Positions 10,777 through 20,330 of a stretch of 64,000 nucleotides of DNA are shown here, in pieces. Each line of letters starts with the position of its first letter. The stretch's first letter is position 1. The DNA is from Viola odorata (taxonomy: Eukaryota; Streptophyta; Magnoliopsida; Malpighiales; Violaceae): positions 33,405,475-33,469,474 of the forward strand of contig OY829545.1 in the NCBI GenBank assembly GCA_963691705.1. Direction: 5' to 3'. Below the pieces are notes generated by a model. The model was not told the DNA's origin. It did no database searches and worked only from the letters and a program-made list of their open reading frames with translations. Made by a program: the position numbers and the translations under genes.

Positions 10777-11157
10777 ATGATGGATCATTTGACTAAAAAA
10801 TTTCTCCTTTCCAAGGGCCACACTCTCAAGAACCTCAATGATGGTGACGTCGGGTTCCTGGAGAACATGCTGGTCAAGACTTCCGAGGACATCCTGGAGC
10901 TACAAGGGATGCTGACCCCACTCCATTCCAGGCTGGGAGCCACGTCTCTGGAGGATTTCAGTCCTTTAGAGAGCGTGTCGAGGCTGGCCACCTCCATCGC
11001 TCGGATCCAGGTGGTAATCGCCATGCTGCAGCAACGTAAGGACATGCTGGGGTGCTGCTTGAAGGGGATGAGGGTCACCTCTGCCGACCTGACTCTGGTC
11101 ATGGATTCTCTGCGAGACATTCCTGAAGTTCCCGAGGACACTGGCTTTGATGCCTGA
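10777..11157 (+). CDS. Antisense gene 0 of element B, small protein (about 127 aa)
   Basis: Intact ORF beginning MMDHLTKKFLLSKGH and ending EDTGFDA. Mostly helical, with heptad-like Leu/Ile spacing (LENMLVKTSEDILELQGML; IARIQVVIAMLQQRKDML), so a small coiled-coil protein is likely. No known family recognised. A homologue lies at 29344-29735 in C, and a diverged one at 57800-58024 in E shares the DVxFLE-like core. It is antisense to gag-pol. The 3' LTR junction with its deletion lies immediately upstream, so its own promoter may be lost. An AATAAATAAA signal follows at 11232. Confidence 0.65.
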   Translation: MMDHLTKKFLLSKGHTLKNLNDGDVGFLENMLVKTSEDILELQGMLTPLHSRLGATSLEDFSPLESVSRLATSIARIQVVIAMLQQRKDMLGCCLKGMRVTSADLTLVMDSLRDIPEVPEDTGFDA

Positions 11158-11624
11158 TAGCGGTGGCTCCCTTTGAGCCTTGTTTCTTTTCTCCTAGTTA
11201 TGCGGCTGCACCTTTCGGCCATTAGGCCATAATAAATAAACTGCTTCCGTTGTGTCCTTAATCACTGTTCTTCTTCTTTAATGCGTCCTTTGTCTTTTTT
11301 CGATTGGAGGTATTCTTAGCCCAACTGAAAATGAGTCAATCACTGGACGGTTTCCCCACTAACCGTTCCATATTAATTTTGCGCCGCCACCTCTTTGTCC
11401 ATCGATTGGGCTAATTTTCCGTTTTCCTCGATCTGGGGGAGATTTCAACAGGCATGACTGTAAATCTAGATTTGTACTCCAGGTTGTATGCGTGTCAGTT
11501 CTCAAAAGTTGTGTTGGGAGATCAAAAGCTTTTCTCCCTCTTTTGGCTATTTAAAGGGATCCTTTCCCTCCTTTCTGTTCATCTTCTTCTTTATTTTTCC
11601 TCTTGGTAGATCGCCTGTGATCTC
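11158..11624 (+). promoter_or_regulatory. Spacer and promoter-like region before antisense gene 1 of B
   Basis: No ORF of its own. Contains an internal copy of the 3' LTR junction motif (TTAGCCCAACTGAAAATGAG, 11318-11337, complement of the motif beside the LTR). A TATA-like GGCTATTTAAAGGG at about 11542-11555 is followed by a C/T-rich leader, 70 bases before the gene 1 ATG. The same TATA-like box is kept in C at 28939-28948. Confidence 0.5.
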
Positions 11625-12044
11625 ATGGCTGACTCTTATTTTTTGGATACAGTGGCGTGGGATTCTCCGCCAACTCCTCCGACTTCGCCGGACTCAGACA
11701 ACCCTCCTCCGTAGCCTCCGTGGAGGCCGTTTGTTCGCCGGCGGGGACGCAAGAGGCAGAGGAAAAATGCCTCAAAAGTGTCTGCACCGCTTTTCAAGTG
11801 TCATGCCCCTTCTGCTGAAAAGGGGAATGAACCCTCTCTTCCTCCCCGTGTCTTGCCAGAAATAACTTTCCCCTCCATGAGCGCTGAAACGGCGATGCTG
11901 ACCATAGAAGAGGAGCCCGACCGATCATCGATATACGTAGGAAAGAGGAAGGAAGAGCCTTTCCCTCCCTTTAGCAGGGAGCCATCGCTCTCGGATGATG
12001 ATGTAGTTTATTGCTATGGTATCTCTCGGTCTGAGGACGATTAG
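11625..12044 (+). pseudogene. Antisense gene 1 of element B, Pro-rich acidic protein
   Basis: Starts MADSYFLDTVAWDSPP at 11625. Residues 14-30 are Pro/Ser/Asp-rich (PPTPPTSPDSDNPPP), then a basic cluster (RRRGRKRQRK), then an acidic C-terminus ending DDDVVYCYGISRSEDD. One in-frame TAG (codon 30, about 11712) replaces a Ser codon that is intact in the C copy. The basic run could be a nuclear localisation signal; that is inference. No known family. The two copies share both ends but differ in the middle, so it evolves fast. Confidence 0.6.
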
Positions 12045-12296
12045 TTTAAAATGTCTCGTCCCTTTGTAGATGCCGTATGGCTTCCCGAAAACGAATAAGA
12101 TAATCTTCCCTTTTCTTTTGTTCCCCTATCGCCTTTCTAACTCACTTCTTCGAACGTCAAGGGTTATCGCAGAGGGGGATCAGTGGCTGAGTGCAACTGT
12201 CTTTGGGTTTCTAACCGTCTTCCTGTGAAAGACACGCGTCTCTTTCAACTCCACACGTGTTTCACTTTTACAGGCTGTCTTCTTCTTCAAGTTGAA

Positions 12297-12307
12297 CCTT
12301 TATAAGG
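12297..12307 (+). promoter_or_regulatory. TATA-like box upstream of antisense gene 2 of B
   Basis: CCTTTATAAGG at 12297-12307, followed by a CT-rich stretch, about 190 bases before the gene 2 ATG at 12498. The counterpart in C is CCTTTATAAGG on the minus strand at 28155-28165, at the same distance from its ATG. Confidence 0.55.
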
Positions 12308-12497
12308 GAAACCCTATTCTCTTTTATCATTTTTGCTAATATTCTGCAATTTTTCACACTTTCTCTTTCTCCTGTGTTTCTTCTTGCTCGAGAAGAGTGT
12401 CTTCACAACTGCTCGCCGGCGACGACGGTCTGTTCTCCGGCTACTTTTTCCAGGTATTTTGTCCCTCTTTCGCCGTAGTTTATTTTTCCGATTCCTT

Positions 12498-13795
12498 ATG
12501 TCTCATATTGGAGCTTCTGCGAGAGTCGAAAATCCCATAGATCTCGAGGCTAGGAGAGGGGAGTGCCTTCGAGTCGTCTTGTGACTGAATCGATTGACAG
12601 CGATAGCGAGAGTATGGATACTGGTTCCGAACTGCGTCATGCCACCCTTGCCCAACGGATGAAGCTCAGGGCGAGGAAAAATGATCCAGTGGTGGAGTCA
12701 TCCGAGGACAATAGTGAAGATATGGCTGCCGAAACGGAGCGTCTCAAGAAGAAAATCCGGAAAGAAAAAACTGGTCCCCCCATTCCTCCTTTGAAGGGAG
12801 TTAACGCAGTTCCCCCCACTAAGGTCGACACTTGTCCTATCGTGAGTACCTCGCAAGTGGTGGAGGTTGTCAAGGCACCTTCTGTTGTTCTTTCCAAAAC
12901 TGATGAGGTTTCCGTGGCGGTGGACCCACCTTTGCCATCCGGTGGCCCTGATTCTCCGATTTCCTCCTGTATTCCGGACGTGTCCGTGCCGGTTTCAAAC
13001 CCAAGCGTTCCTCCTAATCCTATCCCGAAGAAACCTCAGCCTCTATTCCTTTCGTCGATCTCGGGCGTTGGTAATTCCGTAAAGAGTTGCTCTCCTCCCT
13101 TTATCGCCAACCTTTCCCCTCAAGGTCCTCAAGGAAATGCTGCGTTTCAGCTGGATCTGTCGTCCTTCGGTACTGACGGGCTTCGCGCTTTAGGGATATC
13201 AGATCCGCTATCGCGAGATGAACCGGTAGGGACCATAGTGGACCAGATGTTCAGTTCTTCGAAGGACAAGGAAGAGTTCCTGCAACGCCCTCCTGATGTT
13301 CAACATGCACGCCTCCTGAACGATATGCTGGCTAGCTTTCGTGAGCTGAACTATTTTCTCGAGGATTAGAGCGGCAAGGTTCGACGCTCTCCCGACTCGA
13401 CGGAGCAATTAGATGCCGCTTTGGCGAAGGTAACAGAGCTGTCCAAGCTTCAAGATCGTACCCGGGCAAAGTTGAACGAGTGTCGCGCTGATCTCGCACG
13501 AGAAAGATCCAAAGGGAAGGCTAAAGTGGAGCTACTGGAGGCGGAACTAGTGGCGGCCGACAAAAGGAACTCTCTCCTTCGTGAAGAGATATTGTCCCGT
13601 GATGCAGATTTGGCCAAAGTGCCCTCGAGGATAGCTTGGTAGAAAGATAAGACTATGGAGGCCTGTATCGCTGGCTTTACAGATCTCTACCACCAAGGAG
13701 CCGTTGACTTGACCAAGCTGTCTGATTATACTTCCAAGAAGGTAAAGGATTTAGGCGAAGGCGAGGGAGATTTTCTCTCTCTCGAGGAGGAGTAG
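12498..13795 (+). pseudogene. Antisense gene 2 of element B, PF04195-like domain deleted
   Basis: Begins MSHIGASARVENPIDLEARR (12498), then jumps near 12555 to sequence matching the far end of the C copy (DSDSESMDTGSELRHATLAQRMKL at 12596-12667). About 900 bp holding the PF04195-like domain and the intron of the C gene are missing, and the frame changes at the join. The rest is a Pro/Val-rich linker (12780-13070), a conserved block FQLDLSSFGTDGLRALGIS (13145-13203) and a coiled coil (13421-13640, with RTRAKLNECRADLARERS). Stops occur at 13367, 13640 and 13792. Paralogous to gene 3. Function unknown. Confidence 0.7.
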
Positions 13796-14460
13796 GCGAA
13801 TGGTGGCAGCGATATCTGTGCCGGCCATCAACTGGTCAAGGCTGATTCTCTGGGAAGATTTTCCCATTTATTCACTTTTTCTTGTATTGTAATAACGCCT
13901 TTTCACGCGAAACGATATTTGCACTTCATTTTTAAATAATCTCTGCTTTGCTTTTCCCCGTTATCCCGGAGGCTACCGGCTTGGTTAATGCCATTCTGCG
14001 TTATCCCCTTTAGTGTAGTATCACTCTTGTCTTATTCCAAGAGATCCTTTCTGCTTTTCAAAGCATTTAATGCCTATGATCTTTTGATTAATGCGGGAGA
14101 AAAGCCTTGATAAGTCAGGCACACGTGTCCATTTTTTAGGACACCTAGGGCTAGCGAGCTTCAGAATTTTAGCAAGATCGAAGCGTTGCCGCGTTTCTCT
14201 AGAATTGTACTCATTGCTTGAGTCTTTTCCTTGTGATCCTCTCACGCAACGACTGCGACGTCCGTCGTTTCGTTGACTACTAGGGTTGTAAAACCCAATA
14301 CTTGTTTCTTTTGCTTATTTTTGTCGTTCTGCTTTCTTCATATTTTCTCTAGCCGTGTTATTTTCTTTTCACCGTTCAAGGTTCTCGAAGAGCTTTCTCT
14401 CTAAAGGTACCTCATCTTTTCTTTCGTCGTCTTCTCCATCTTTACTTTTTTATTTCTGCC
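13796..14460 (+). promoter_or_regulatory. Spacer and promoter-like region before antisense gene 3 of B
   Basis: Non-coding. Near 14281-14300 the sequence TAGGGTTGTAAAACC corresponds to the better TATA box TAGGGTTATAAAAACC in C (25273-25287, minus). A pyrimidine-rich leader runs to the ATG at 14461. The gene 2 transcript would end in this spacer, which has weak AATAAA-like words near 13890. Confidence 0.45.
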
Positions 14461-15172
14461 ATGGCTAAGACTCGCCGCTCTGAGTCGAGATCTGCCGATG
14501 AGAAAAATATGGATATTATAGTTAGTAGTATCACCTTTGAGGTTGCTCTTAATGAGCATTTAGCCGCTCACAATGTTGTTATCCCTGAGGGGTATAAGGC
14601 CATCGTTGCCCCTGAGACAGTACGCTTGAATAGCATTTTGACGGGCAAGCGTAGGGTTCTGTATACACAAATGTTCCGTTACGGTTTCTAGCTTCCCATC
14701 AATTCTTTCATAAAACAGTTGCTCATTGCATGCAATTTGAATCCTGTTCAATTAGCCCCGAATGCGTATTGCTGCGTTTATGCCTTCTTAGAACTTTGTA
14801 AATATAAGGGGATCACTTCCCCCTCTCTTTTACTGCTTAAATCAGTTTTTAAGCTGATGAAGTGTCGGGGAGTGAAAACGATATCACCCCGTTTTGACGA
14901 TGACTCACTCAAGTCCTTCACTTGGAAACTTCTCCACATTAAGTCCTCTGTCGATGCTTGGAAGAAAGAGTTCTTTGTGATAGATCTTCCTGAAGACCCC
15001 GGTTCCTGGTGGCGGTCTGGGTTTAACCAAGACGTCAAGGACAACGTCTGGGGTCAACTGGAGACTCTTCCTCAGCGCGAACAAGGCTGGTTAGACAAAC
15101 TTCTTCAACTGGAAATCAGCGTTCATATCCGCTATGTGGCGTGCAGAGTCGATATGAAGGCCTGCGTTAGAC
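14461..15172 (+). pseudogene. Antisense gene 3 of element B, exon 1 (PF04195-like domain)
   Basis: Starts MAKTRRSESRSADEKNMD. The domain spans about residues 40-190: RLNSILTGKRRVLYTQMF, RYGF, LNPVQLAPNAYCCVYAFLEL, SPSLLLLKSVFKLMK, then a WKKEFFVIDLPEDP block. One TAG at 14689 interrupts it (Arg codon in the C copy). The exon ends at 15172, where C has the donor GTGAGT but B reads TTGAGT, so the donor is mutated. The intron that follows carries element C. Exons 2 and 3 are at 31256-31614 and 31692-32822. Closest relative is gene 3 of C (22754-25107). Function not known. Confidence 0.75.
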
Positions 15173-15209
15173 TTGAGTGTCGAGTCGTTTCCTTCTTTAC
15201 TATCACTGA

Positions 15210-15711
15210 TGATAACAATCAAGACAACCTTCACAGTGCTACTACACATGCGGCTCCTGCCAGGACGGATTCCTATAAGTCCAGTAGTATATCTTCATAT
15301 CGCCCAGGGATCAGCGAAGGATTCCTAGGATGGTCGACATCAGCGGAGGAGGGACTCACGCGTCTCTATGCGCACGGCATCATCCCATCCTAGGGAATCA
15401 CGAGGTTATCGCTCCCGGCAGCCCGTTAGATATCGCTCATGACGTCACCTACTGGCATCGCTCGTGACGTCATCGCCAGACATCGCCTAGACTGTTATCG
15501 CCAGGTATCGCCATCGAGGCCTATAAATATCCCTACTTTTTCAAACAGAAGGTAAGATCGAGATCACCCAGCAGAACCTCTTGTTACTTTGTATCCCCGA
15601 ACTGACTTAAGCATCGGAGTGTCTACGCCGGAGCCCCCCTCCGGCGCTTTGCAGGTACATCCGACGACCGACCGCCGCCGTGCCGATCAGACACAACCTT
15701 GAATCTTATCA
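15210..15711 (+). repeat. 5' LTR of element C (502 bp)
   Basis: Begins TGATAACAATC and ends CTTATCA. U3 has many TATCGC/CATCGC words and two perfect TGACGTCA palindromes (15440-15447 and 15465-15472), the second about 50 bp upstream of the TATA box CTATAAATAT (15521-15530). The R/U5 part carries the GGAGCCCCCCTCCGG block shared with B and E. Confidence 0.9.
15440..15530 (+). promoter_or_regulatory. U3 promoter of C: paired TGACGTCA sites, TATCGC words, TATA box
   Basis: TGACGTCA is the core palindrome bound by plant bZIP factors of the TGA/CREB type. Two copies 25 bp apart precede CCTATAAATATCCC. At least six TATCGC or CATCGC words lie between 15400 and 15515. The 3' LTR has the same arrangement from 30946. 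Confidence 0.55.
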
Positions 15712-15713
15712 AA

Positions 15714-15732
15714 TGGTGCTTTCATTAAGAGC
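15714..15732 (+). promoter_or_regulatory. Primer-binding site of element C
   Basis: TGGTGCTTTCATTAAGAGC starts two bases inside the LTR. B has the less mutated TTGGTGCTCTCGTTGAGAGC (minus, 39881-39900). I cannot assign the tRNA with confidence. Confidence 0.6.
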
Positions 15733-15796
15733 TTTGGTATATTAAGTGAGCATCCTTAATAGCCAAGCTCCGTTTAGTCGGAAGATTGGAACGGTC

Positions 15797-17575
15797 ATGA
15801 CCGCAGGATCGGAGCCGATCCGATCATCATCCTTTAATATCCCTTTCTCAATCCACAGACAGTTATTCCCTTTTGCTACTGCTGATCTCTCTATGACGTC
15901 GCAACCAATTATTTCGGGATCTCTGGACCGTTCGGTCGGAATTTCAGGGGGACTTGTCTCCCCACAAATGGTCGTTTCGTCATCTCAGATAGCGGGATCC
16001 GATTTCTCCACTCCTCCTTCGGGGGGATCTATACTTAATCATGAACATCCTTTTGCAATAGAAATAGCGGCCCTTCGTTCTCGGTTGGAATATTTGACTG
16101 AAATGGCCGCAAGAATCACGCCTGGTGCTTCTAGATCTAGTCTCCCTCCCCGCGTCATGTTCACACCATCTATTGTCGCTGATCGACCTTTATCACCATT
16201 GTTTCCAGAAAACTTCCAGATGCCTTTATCCGTGGGAGATCCTCCGGTTAGTGTTGTGCAGCTCACTCAAGGAAGAGTAGAGGCTTACGTACCACAGATG
16301 CCGCAAGGTCTCCTCCCGCAGTTAGATAGGCAGCTTGAGGGGGTTAGGAACCGGTGGGACGGACGGAGGGAAGGAGCCAACAGGAGTTTGTCTCCCGAGT
16401 ACAGTGAAAGATCCAGTAGTCGAAGGTATCGAAGTCGATCACCCAGGAGTCACAGTCGATCTCCTAGGTGACATCTTATGCCAGAACCGTGAAATAGGGG
16501 GGGTCAGGCTGAAATATCTCCCCCGCGTCATACGCGTGAAATTCTTGATGATACATCGGGCCACCCGTTTAGCCGCCGTATAAGGCGTCACAGGGTCAGT
16601 CGACGCGTGAAGCTTCCCACTGATACTTATGATGGCACCAAGGATCCCATCTCGCATATCAATAAAGTGAAGGATTTTGTTCAGTTTCAGACCCACAGTG
16701 ATGCGGCGTTGTGCCAAATATTTGTTATGACATTGTCGGGTGTTGCGCGTCTCTGGTTTGAGGGTCTCCTTGGTGGATCCATTAGTAATTTCTCACAGTT
16801 AGAGTCTAAATTCCGGAGCAGATTTAGTATGGCGATTCCAATCAGAAAATCTATCGCCACGTTATTTGACATACAACGAATGCCTCAAGAAACCTTAAAG
16901 GAATTTCTCAGTCGCTTCGATTTGGAAATGTCATTAACACCGGGCGTTACTATTGATTTTGCTATAGAAGCCCTGAAAAGGAATGGCCGCTACGGAAAAC
17001 TGAAAGACGCGCTCATGGTGGACCCTCCAGTGACTTTAGACGCGTTGAGACTTAAAGCCCATAATTATGCAAAAATGGAAGAAGAAGAAAACAGAGATAG
17101 GACGTATAACGTGCCGCACGGGACATATCAAATTACCGCTACTCCCTTGACGATCATTTTATCGACGATTACGCCAGGCGGAAGGATCATATCCCCAAAG
17201 CCTCCAATAGACTAAAGGGTCATCCTTCGAAGAGAAAGACTGGTGTTTCCCCCACTCGACGTCAAGGGGATTCTTATAAAAATCGGACATACGACCCAGA
17301 TTTTCCTTCCCTTAATGTACCAAGGGCAGAGATTTTAGCTATAGCAGAGCAGCAAAATCTTCCCATCCGCTACCCTGCGCCTACAAAATCAGGAGTCCTT
17401 CTAGGGAGAAGGGAAAATGCTTATTGTAAATTCCACAAAGCCAGGGGACATTCCACAGAAGCGTGCAGAGAATTAAAATTGGCAATAGAACGTCTGGTGG
17501 AAGAAGGATATTTAGGAGAATTCGCCACCCAAGTAAGAGAAGACGCCAGAAATAATCCCATGAAAAGGACGACAG
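15797..17575 (+). pseudogene. gag of element C
   Basis: Starts MTAGSEPIRSSSF at 15797. An Arg/Ser-rich stretch (RSSSRRYRSRSPRSHSRSPR) ends at a TGA at 16469, which is CGA in B. The capsid-like core follows from about 16600: KLPTDTYDGTKDPISHINKV, LSGVARLWFEGL, FRSRFS, LKEFLSRFDLEM, RLKAHNYAKMEEEENRDR. The frame shifts near 17130. A C-x2-H-x4-H-x4-C finger (CKFHKARGHSTEAC) lies at 17425-17466, in the position of a nucleocapsid knuckle. It would package element RNA. The nonsense and frameshift changes make it inactive as a single protein. Confidence 0.8.
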
Positions 17576-18180
17576 ATGAACGACCAGTTCCTCCTCGCGT
17601 TCCGCAGAAGGATAATGCCTCCGGAGGAAAAGATAGAGAAACTCTTATAGTTGATGAAGAGTACATCCCTATGATCAACATCATCGCGGGAGGAACCCCT
17701 TATATGGACGAATCGGAACAACCGACAGCCGTGAAAGGAGAAAAACGCACACGGGATGGCACGACAAAAAAAGGAGGTGCGATAGGCATCTTGAATCGAA
17801 TGATATTATCTTTTTCCGAAGAAGACGAGAAAGGCGTTGTCTATCCGCACAATGACGCATTGGTGGTTACGCCCGTCATCGCCAGTCATGGAATCAGAAG
17901 AACTCTTATTGATAACGGGAGCGCGGTGAACCTCTTTTCGCTGGAAGCGTATAATCTCATGAAACACCCTGACAACGAGCTAACGCCTAGCAAACGGCCT
18001 ATAGTCGGCGTTGATGGGGTTCCAATCCCTATCACGGGGGTAATTACTTTGCCCATATATTTCCGAGAAGACACCTATAAACGATCAGAGAACTTGTTGT
18101 TCCTTGTCATGGATTTAAATTTGCCCTACAATGTCATACTCGGGTGACCTTTTCTCAACCGCTTCGGAGCGGTGATATCT
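17576..18180 (+). pseudogene. Protease region of element C
   Basis: Open from the gag finger to the stop at 18145. It has the conserved lead-in MINIIAGGTPYMDE (17670-17712), then RRTLIDNGSAVNLF with the catalytic Asp in D-N-G at 17911-17919, and NLPYNVILG at the C-terminal strand. TGA at 18145 replaces the Arg codon of GRPFLNRFGAVIS, and a TAG follows at 18181. The adjacent RT is in the same frame. Confidence 0.75.
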
Positions 18181-19810
18181 TAGAAGCATCTAAAAATGAA
18201 ATACCCCTCCTGGGATGGGGTAGTATCCATAAAGGGCGATCAAAAGCTGGCGGCGGAATGCTACTCGCTCATGACTCAAAGGAGCTGCGATAGGTATGTG
18301 TGTATAGCAGCGGACCCCTACGAGCAGGGTGATGAGAAGTGCGCTCAACCTCTGGACAAAATGGTACCCGTTCTAGTAATCGGCATAAAGGAAGCAAGCT
18401 TCCTAATCAGCGAAAAACTCAGCCCAGCGGAAAATCTTCAACTGGCCCGACTACTGAACAAATGTCAAGGAGATTTCGCGTGGAAACCCACAGACATGTC
18501 AGGTATATCGCGCGAAATAGCCGAGCATCGGCTCAATGTGGACCCAGATGCCCAGCCGGTTCAACAAAAGCGGCGCGCGTTCTCTAGTGAAAAGGCGTCG
18601 GCTGTGGACAAAGAGGTAGCAAAGCTTCTTGACGCAGGGTTTATCTGCGAAGTTCAATATCCCACCTGGCTAGCGAACCCTGTCCTTGTTCCTAAGCACA
18701 ATGGGGATTGGCGCATGTGCATCGACTTCACCGATTTGAATGATGCCTGCCCTAAGGATTGCTACCCGCTCCCTCGTATAGATCAGTTAGTTGATCAGAC
18801 CGCCGGGTATGCTTATTTAAGTTCACTGGAAGCCAACTCTGGATACCATCAAATCCCCATGGCCTTGGAAGATGAAGAAAAGAGTGCGTTTCTCACTCCA
18901 AAGGCCACGTACTGTTATACGGCGATGTCATTTGGGCTGAAGAACGCTGGGGCGACGTTCCAACGTATGGCAAACAAGATATTCGAAGAATAAATAGGGA
19001 GGAATGTGGAAGCATACGTTGACGATATATTGGTAAAGAGCGCGAACTTTCAAGATCACCTGCGGGACTTAAAGGAAGTCTTTGACGTGATGAAAAGGTA
19101 TCGCATGAAGCTAAATCCCCGAAAATGCATGTTTGTATTTCAGACGGGAAAATTCTTGGGCTACGTGGTCAGCCAAAAAGGTATCCAGCCTAACCCTTTA
19201 AAGGTTAAGGCCATACAAGACATGATATCGCCAAGAACCATTAAAGAGGTATAAAGACTAACGGGGTGAGTTATCGCCCTCGGGCGATTCATTTCCAAGC
19301 AAGGAGAGAAGTGTCTTCCTTTTTTCAAAGTCATACGCAAGAAAGCCTCGTTCGGGTGGACCCCGGAATGTGAGGAGGCATTTATCGGCCTGAAGGATTA
19401 CCTATCGTCTGACCTACTGTTGACAAGACCTGAGGCAGGGGATACCTTATATTTGTATCTTGGCGCTGTGGATGAAGTGGTCAGTGCCGTCCTCGTTCAC
19501 GACGATAACCACTCTCATCGCCCGATCTATTTTGTGAGTCATGTTCTGAAAGATGCGGAGTTGCGATACGCTCGAATTGAAAAAATAGTGTTCGCTCTTA
19601 TTCAAGCTACCCGCAAAATGGACCGATATTTCCAGTCCTATTCCGTTATCGCGCTTACGGACCAACCTCTGAAAAGAATATTTCGAAAGCCTGAATCTTC
19701 AGGAAGAATGTTGATCTGGGCGCTTGAACTAGAACAGTATGGATTGAGGTATCAGTCTCGACTGTCCGTAAAGGCTCAGATCCTGGCTGATTTCATAGCG
19801 GAATGTATCT
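18181..19810 (+). pseudogene. Reverse transcriptase and first RNase H of element C
   Basis: RT motifs: AKLLDAGFICEVQYPTWLAN, WRMCIDFTDLNDACPKDCYP, NSGYHQIPM, FGLKNAGATFQRM and the catalytic YVDD at 19015-19026. The first RNase H runs from about 19400 to 19800 (RPIYFVSHVLKDAELRYARI, LTDQPLKRIF, ILADFIAEC). Stops at 18991 (TAA), 19252 and 19266 break it. All pieces are in one frame, so the damage is mostly nonsense, much of it consistent with C-to-T decay. Confidence 0.85.
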
Positions 19811-20330
19811 TTACAGAGGATCCTTTGGCCGGCATACTTGAAGCAGAATGGGGCGATATGGATCTCCCGTTTCCGGAAACCTATACGAACCTTTGGATCA
19901 TCCATGTGGATGGGGCCAAAAACCAAGAGCTGGCGGGAGCTGGAATCTTCATAAATGGGCCGCACGACATGCAAATACGATACGTCATTCGAATCCTACA
20001 GCCGTTATCTAATAACGCGGCAGAGTATGAGGCGTTGCTAGCCGGGCTCAGAATAGGGAAAGGACTTTCTTCTAAAGGGAGGTACGATACTGGAAGAACA
20101 GGAGACCTACGTCTAAGGATCTGTGGTGATTCAAAGTTGATAATTGACCAGGTCTTGGGGTACTCTCAGGCTCGGGAACCCATCATGATTCAATATCTCT
20201 CCAAAGTAAAGCGAGAATTATTGGAGATAAAGAAAGAGGGCATGCAAGTCAGCTTCGAGCATGTTCCCAGGGAGGAAAACGCTGAAGCTGACAATCTAGC
20301 CAAATTGGCCGTGAATTCGGAAGCGTCCAT
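19811..20330 (+). CDS. Second (additional) RNase H of element C
   Basis: Open segment with all four acidic positions expected of an RNase HI fold: D in IIHVDGAKN, E in NNAAEYEALLAGL, D in ICGDSKLIIDQV, D in AEADNLAKLA. This extra domain between RNase H and integrase defines the Tat lineage of plant Ty3/gypsy elements. It is joined in frame to the integrase that follows. Confidence 0.8.
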
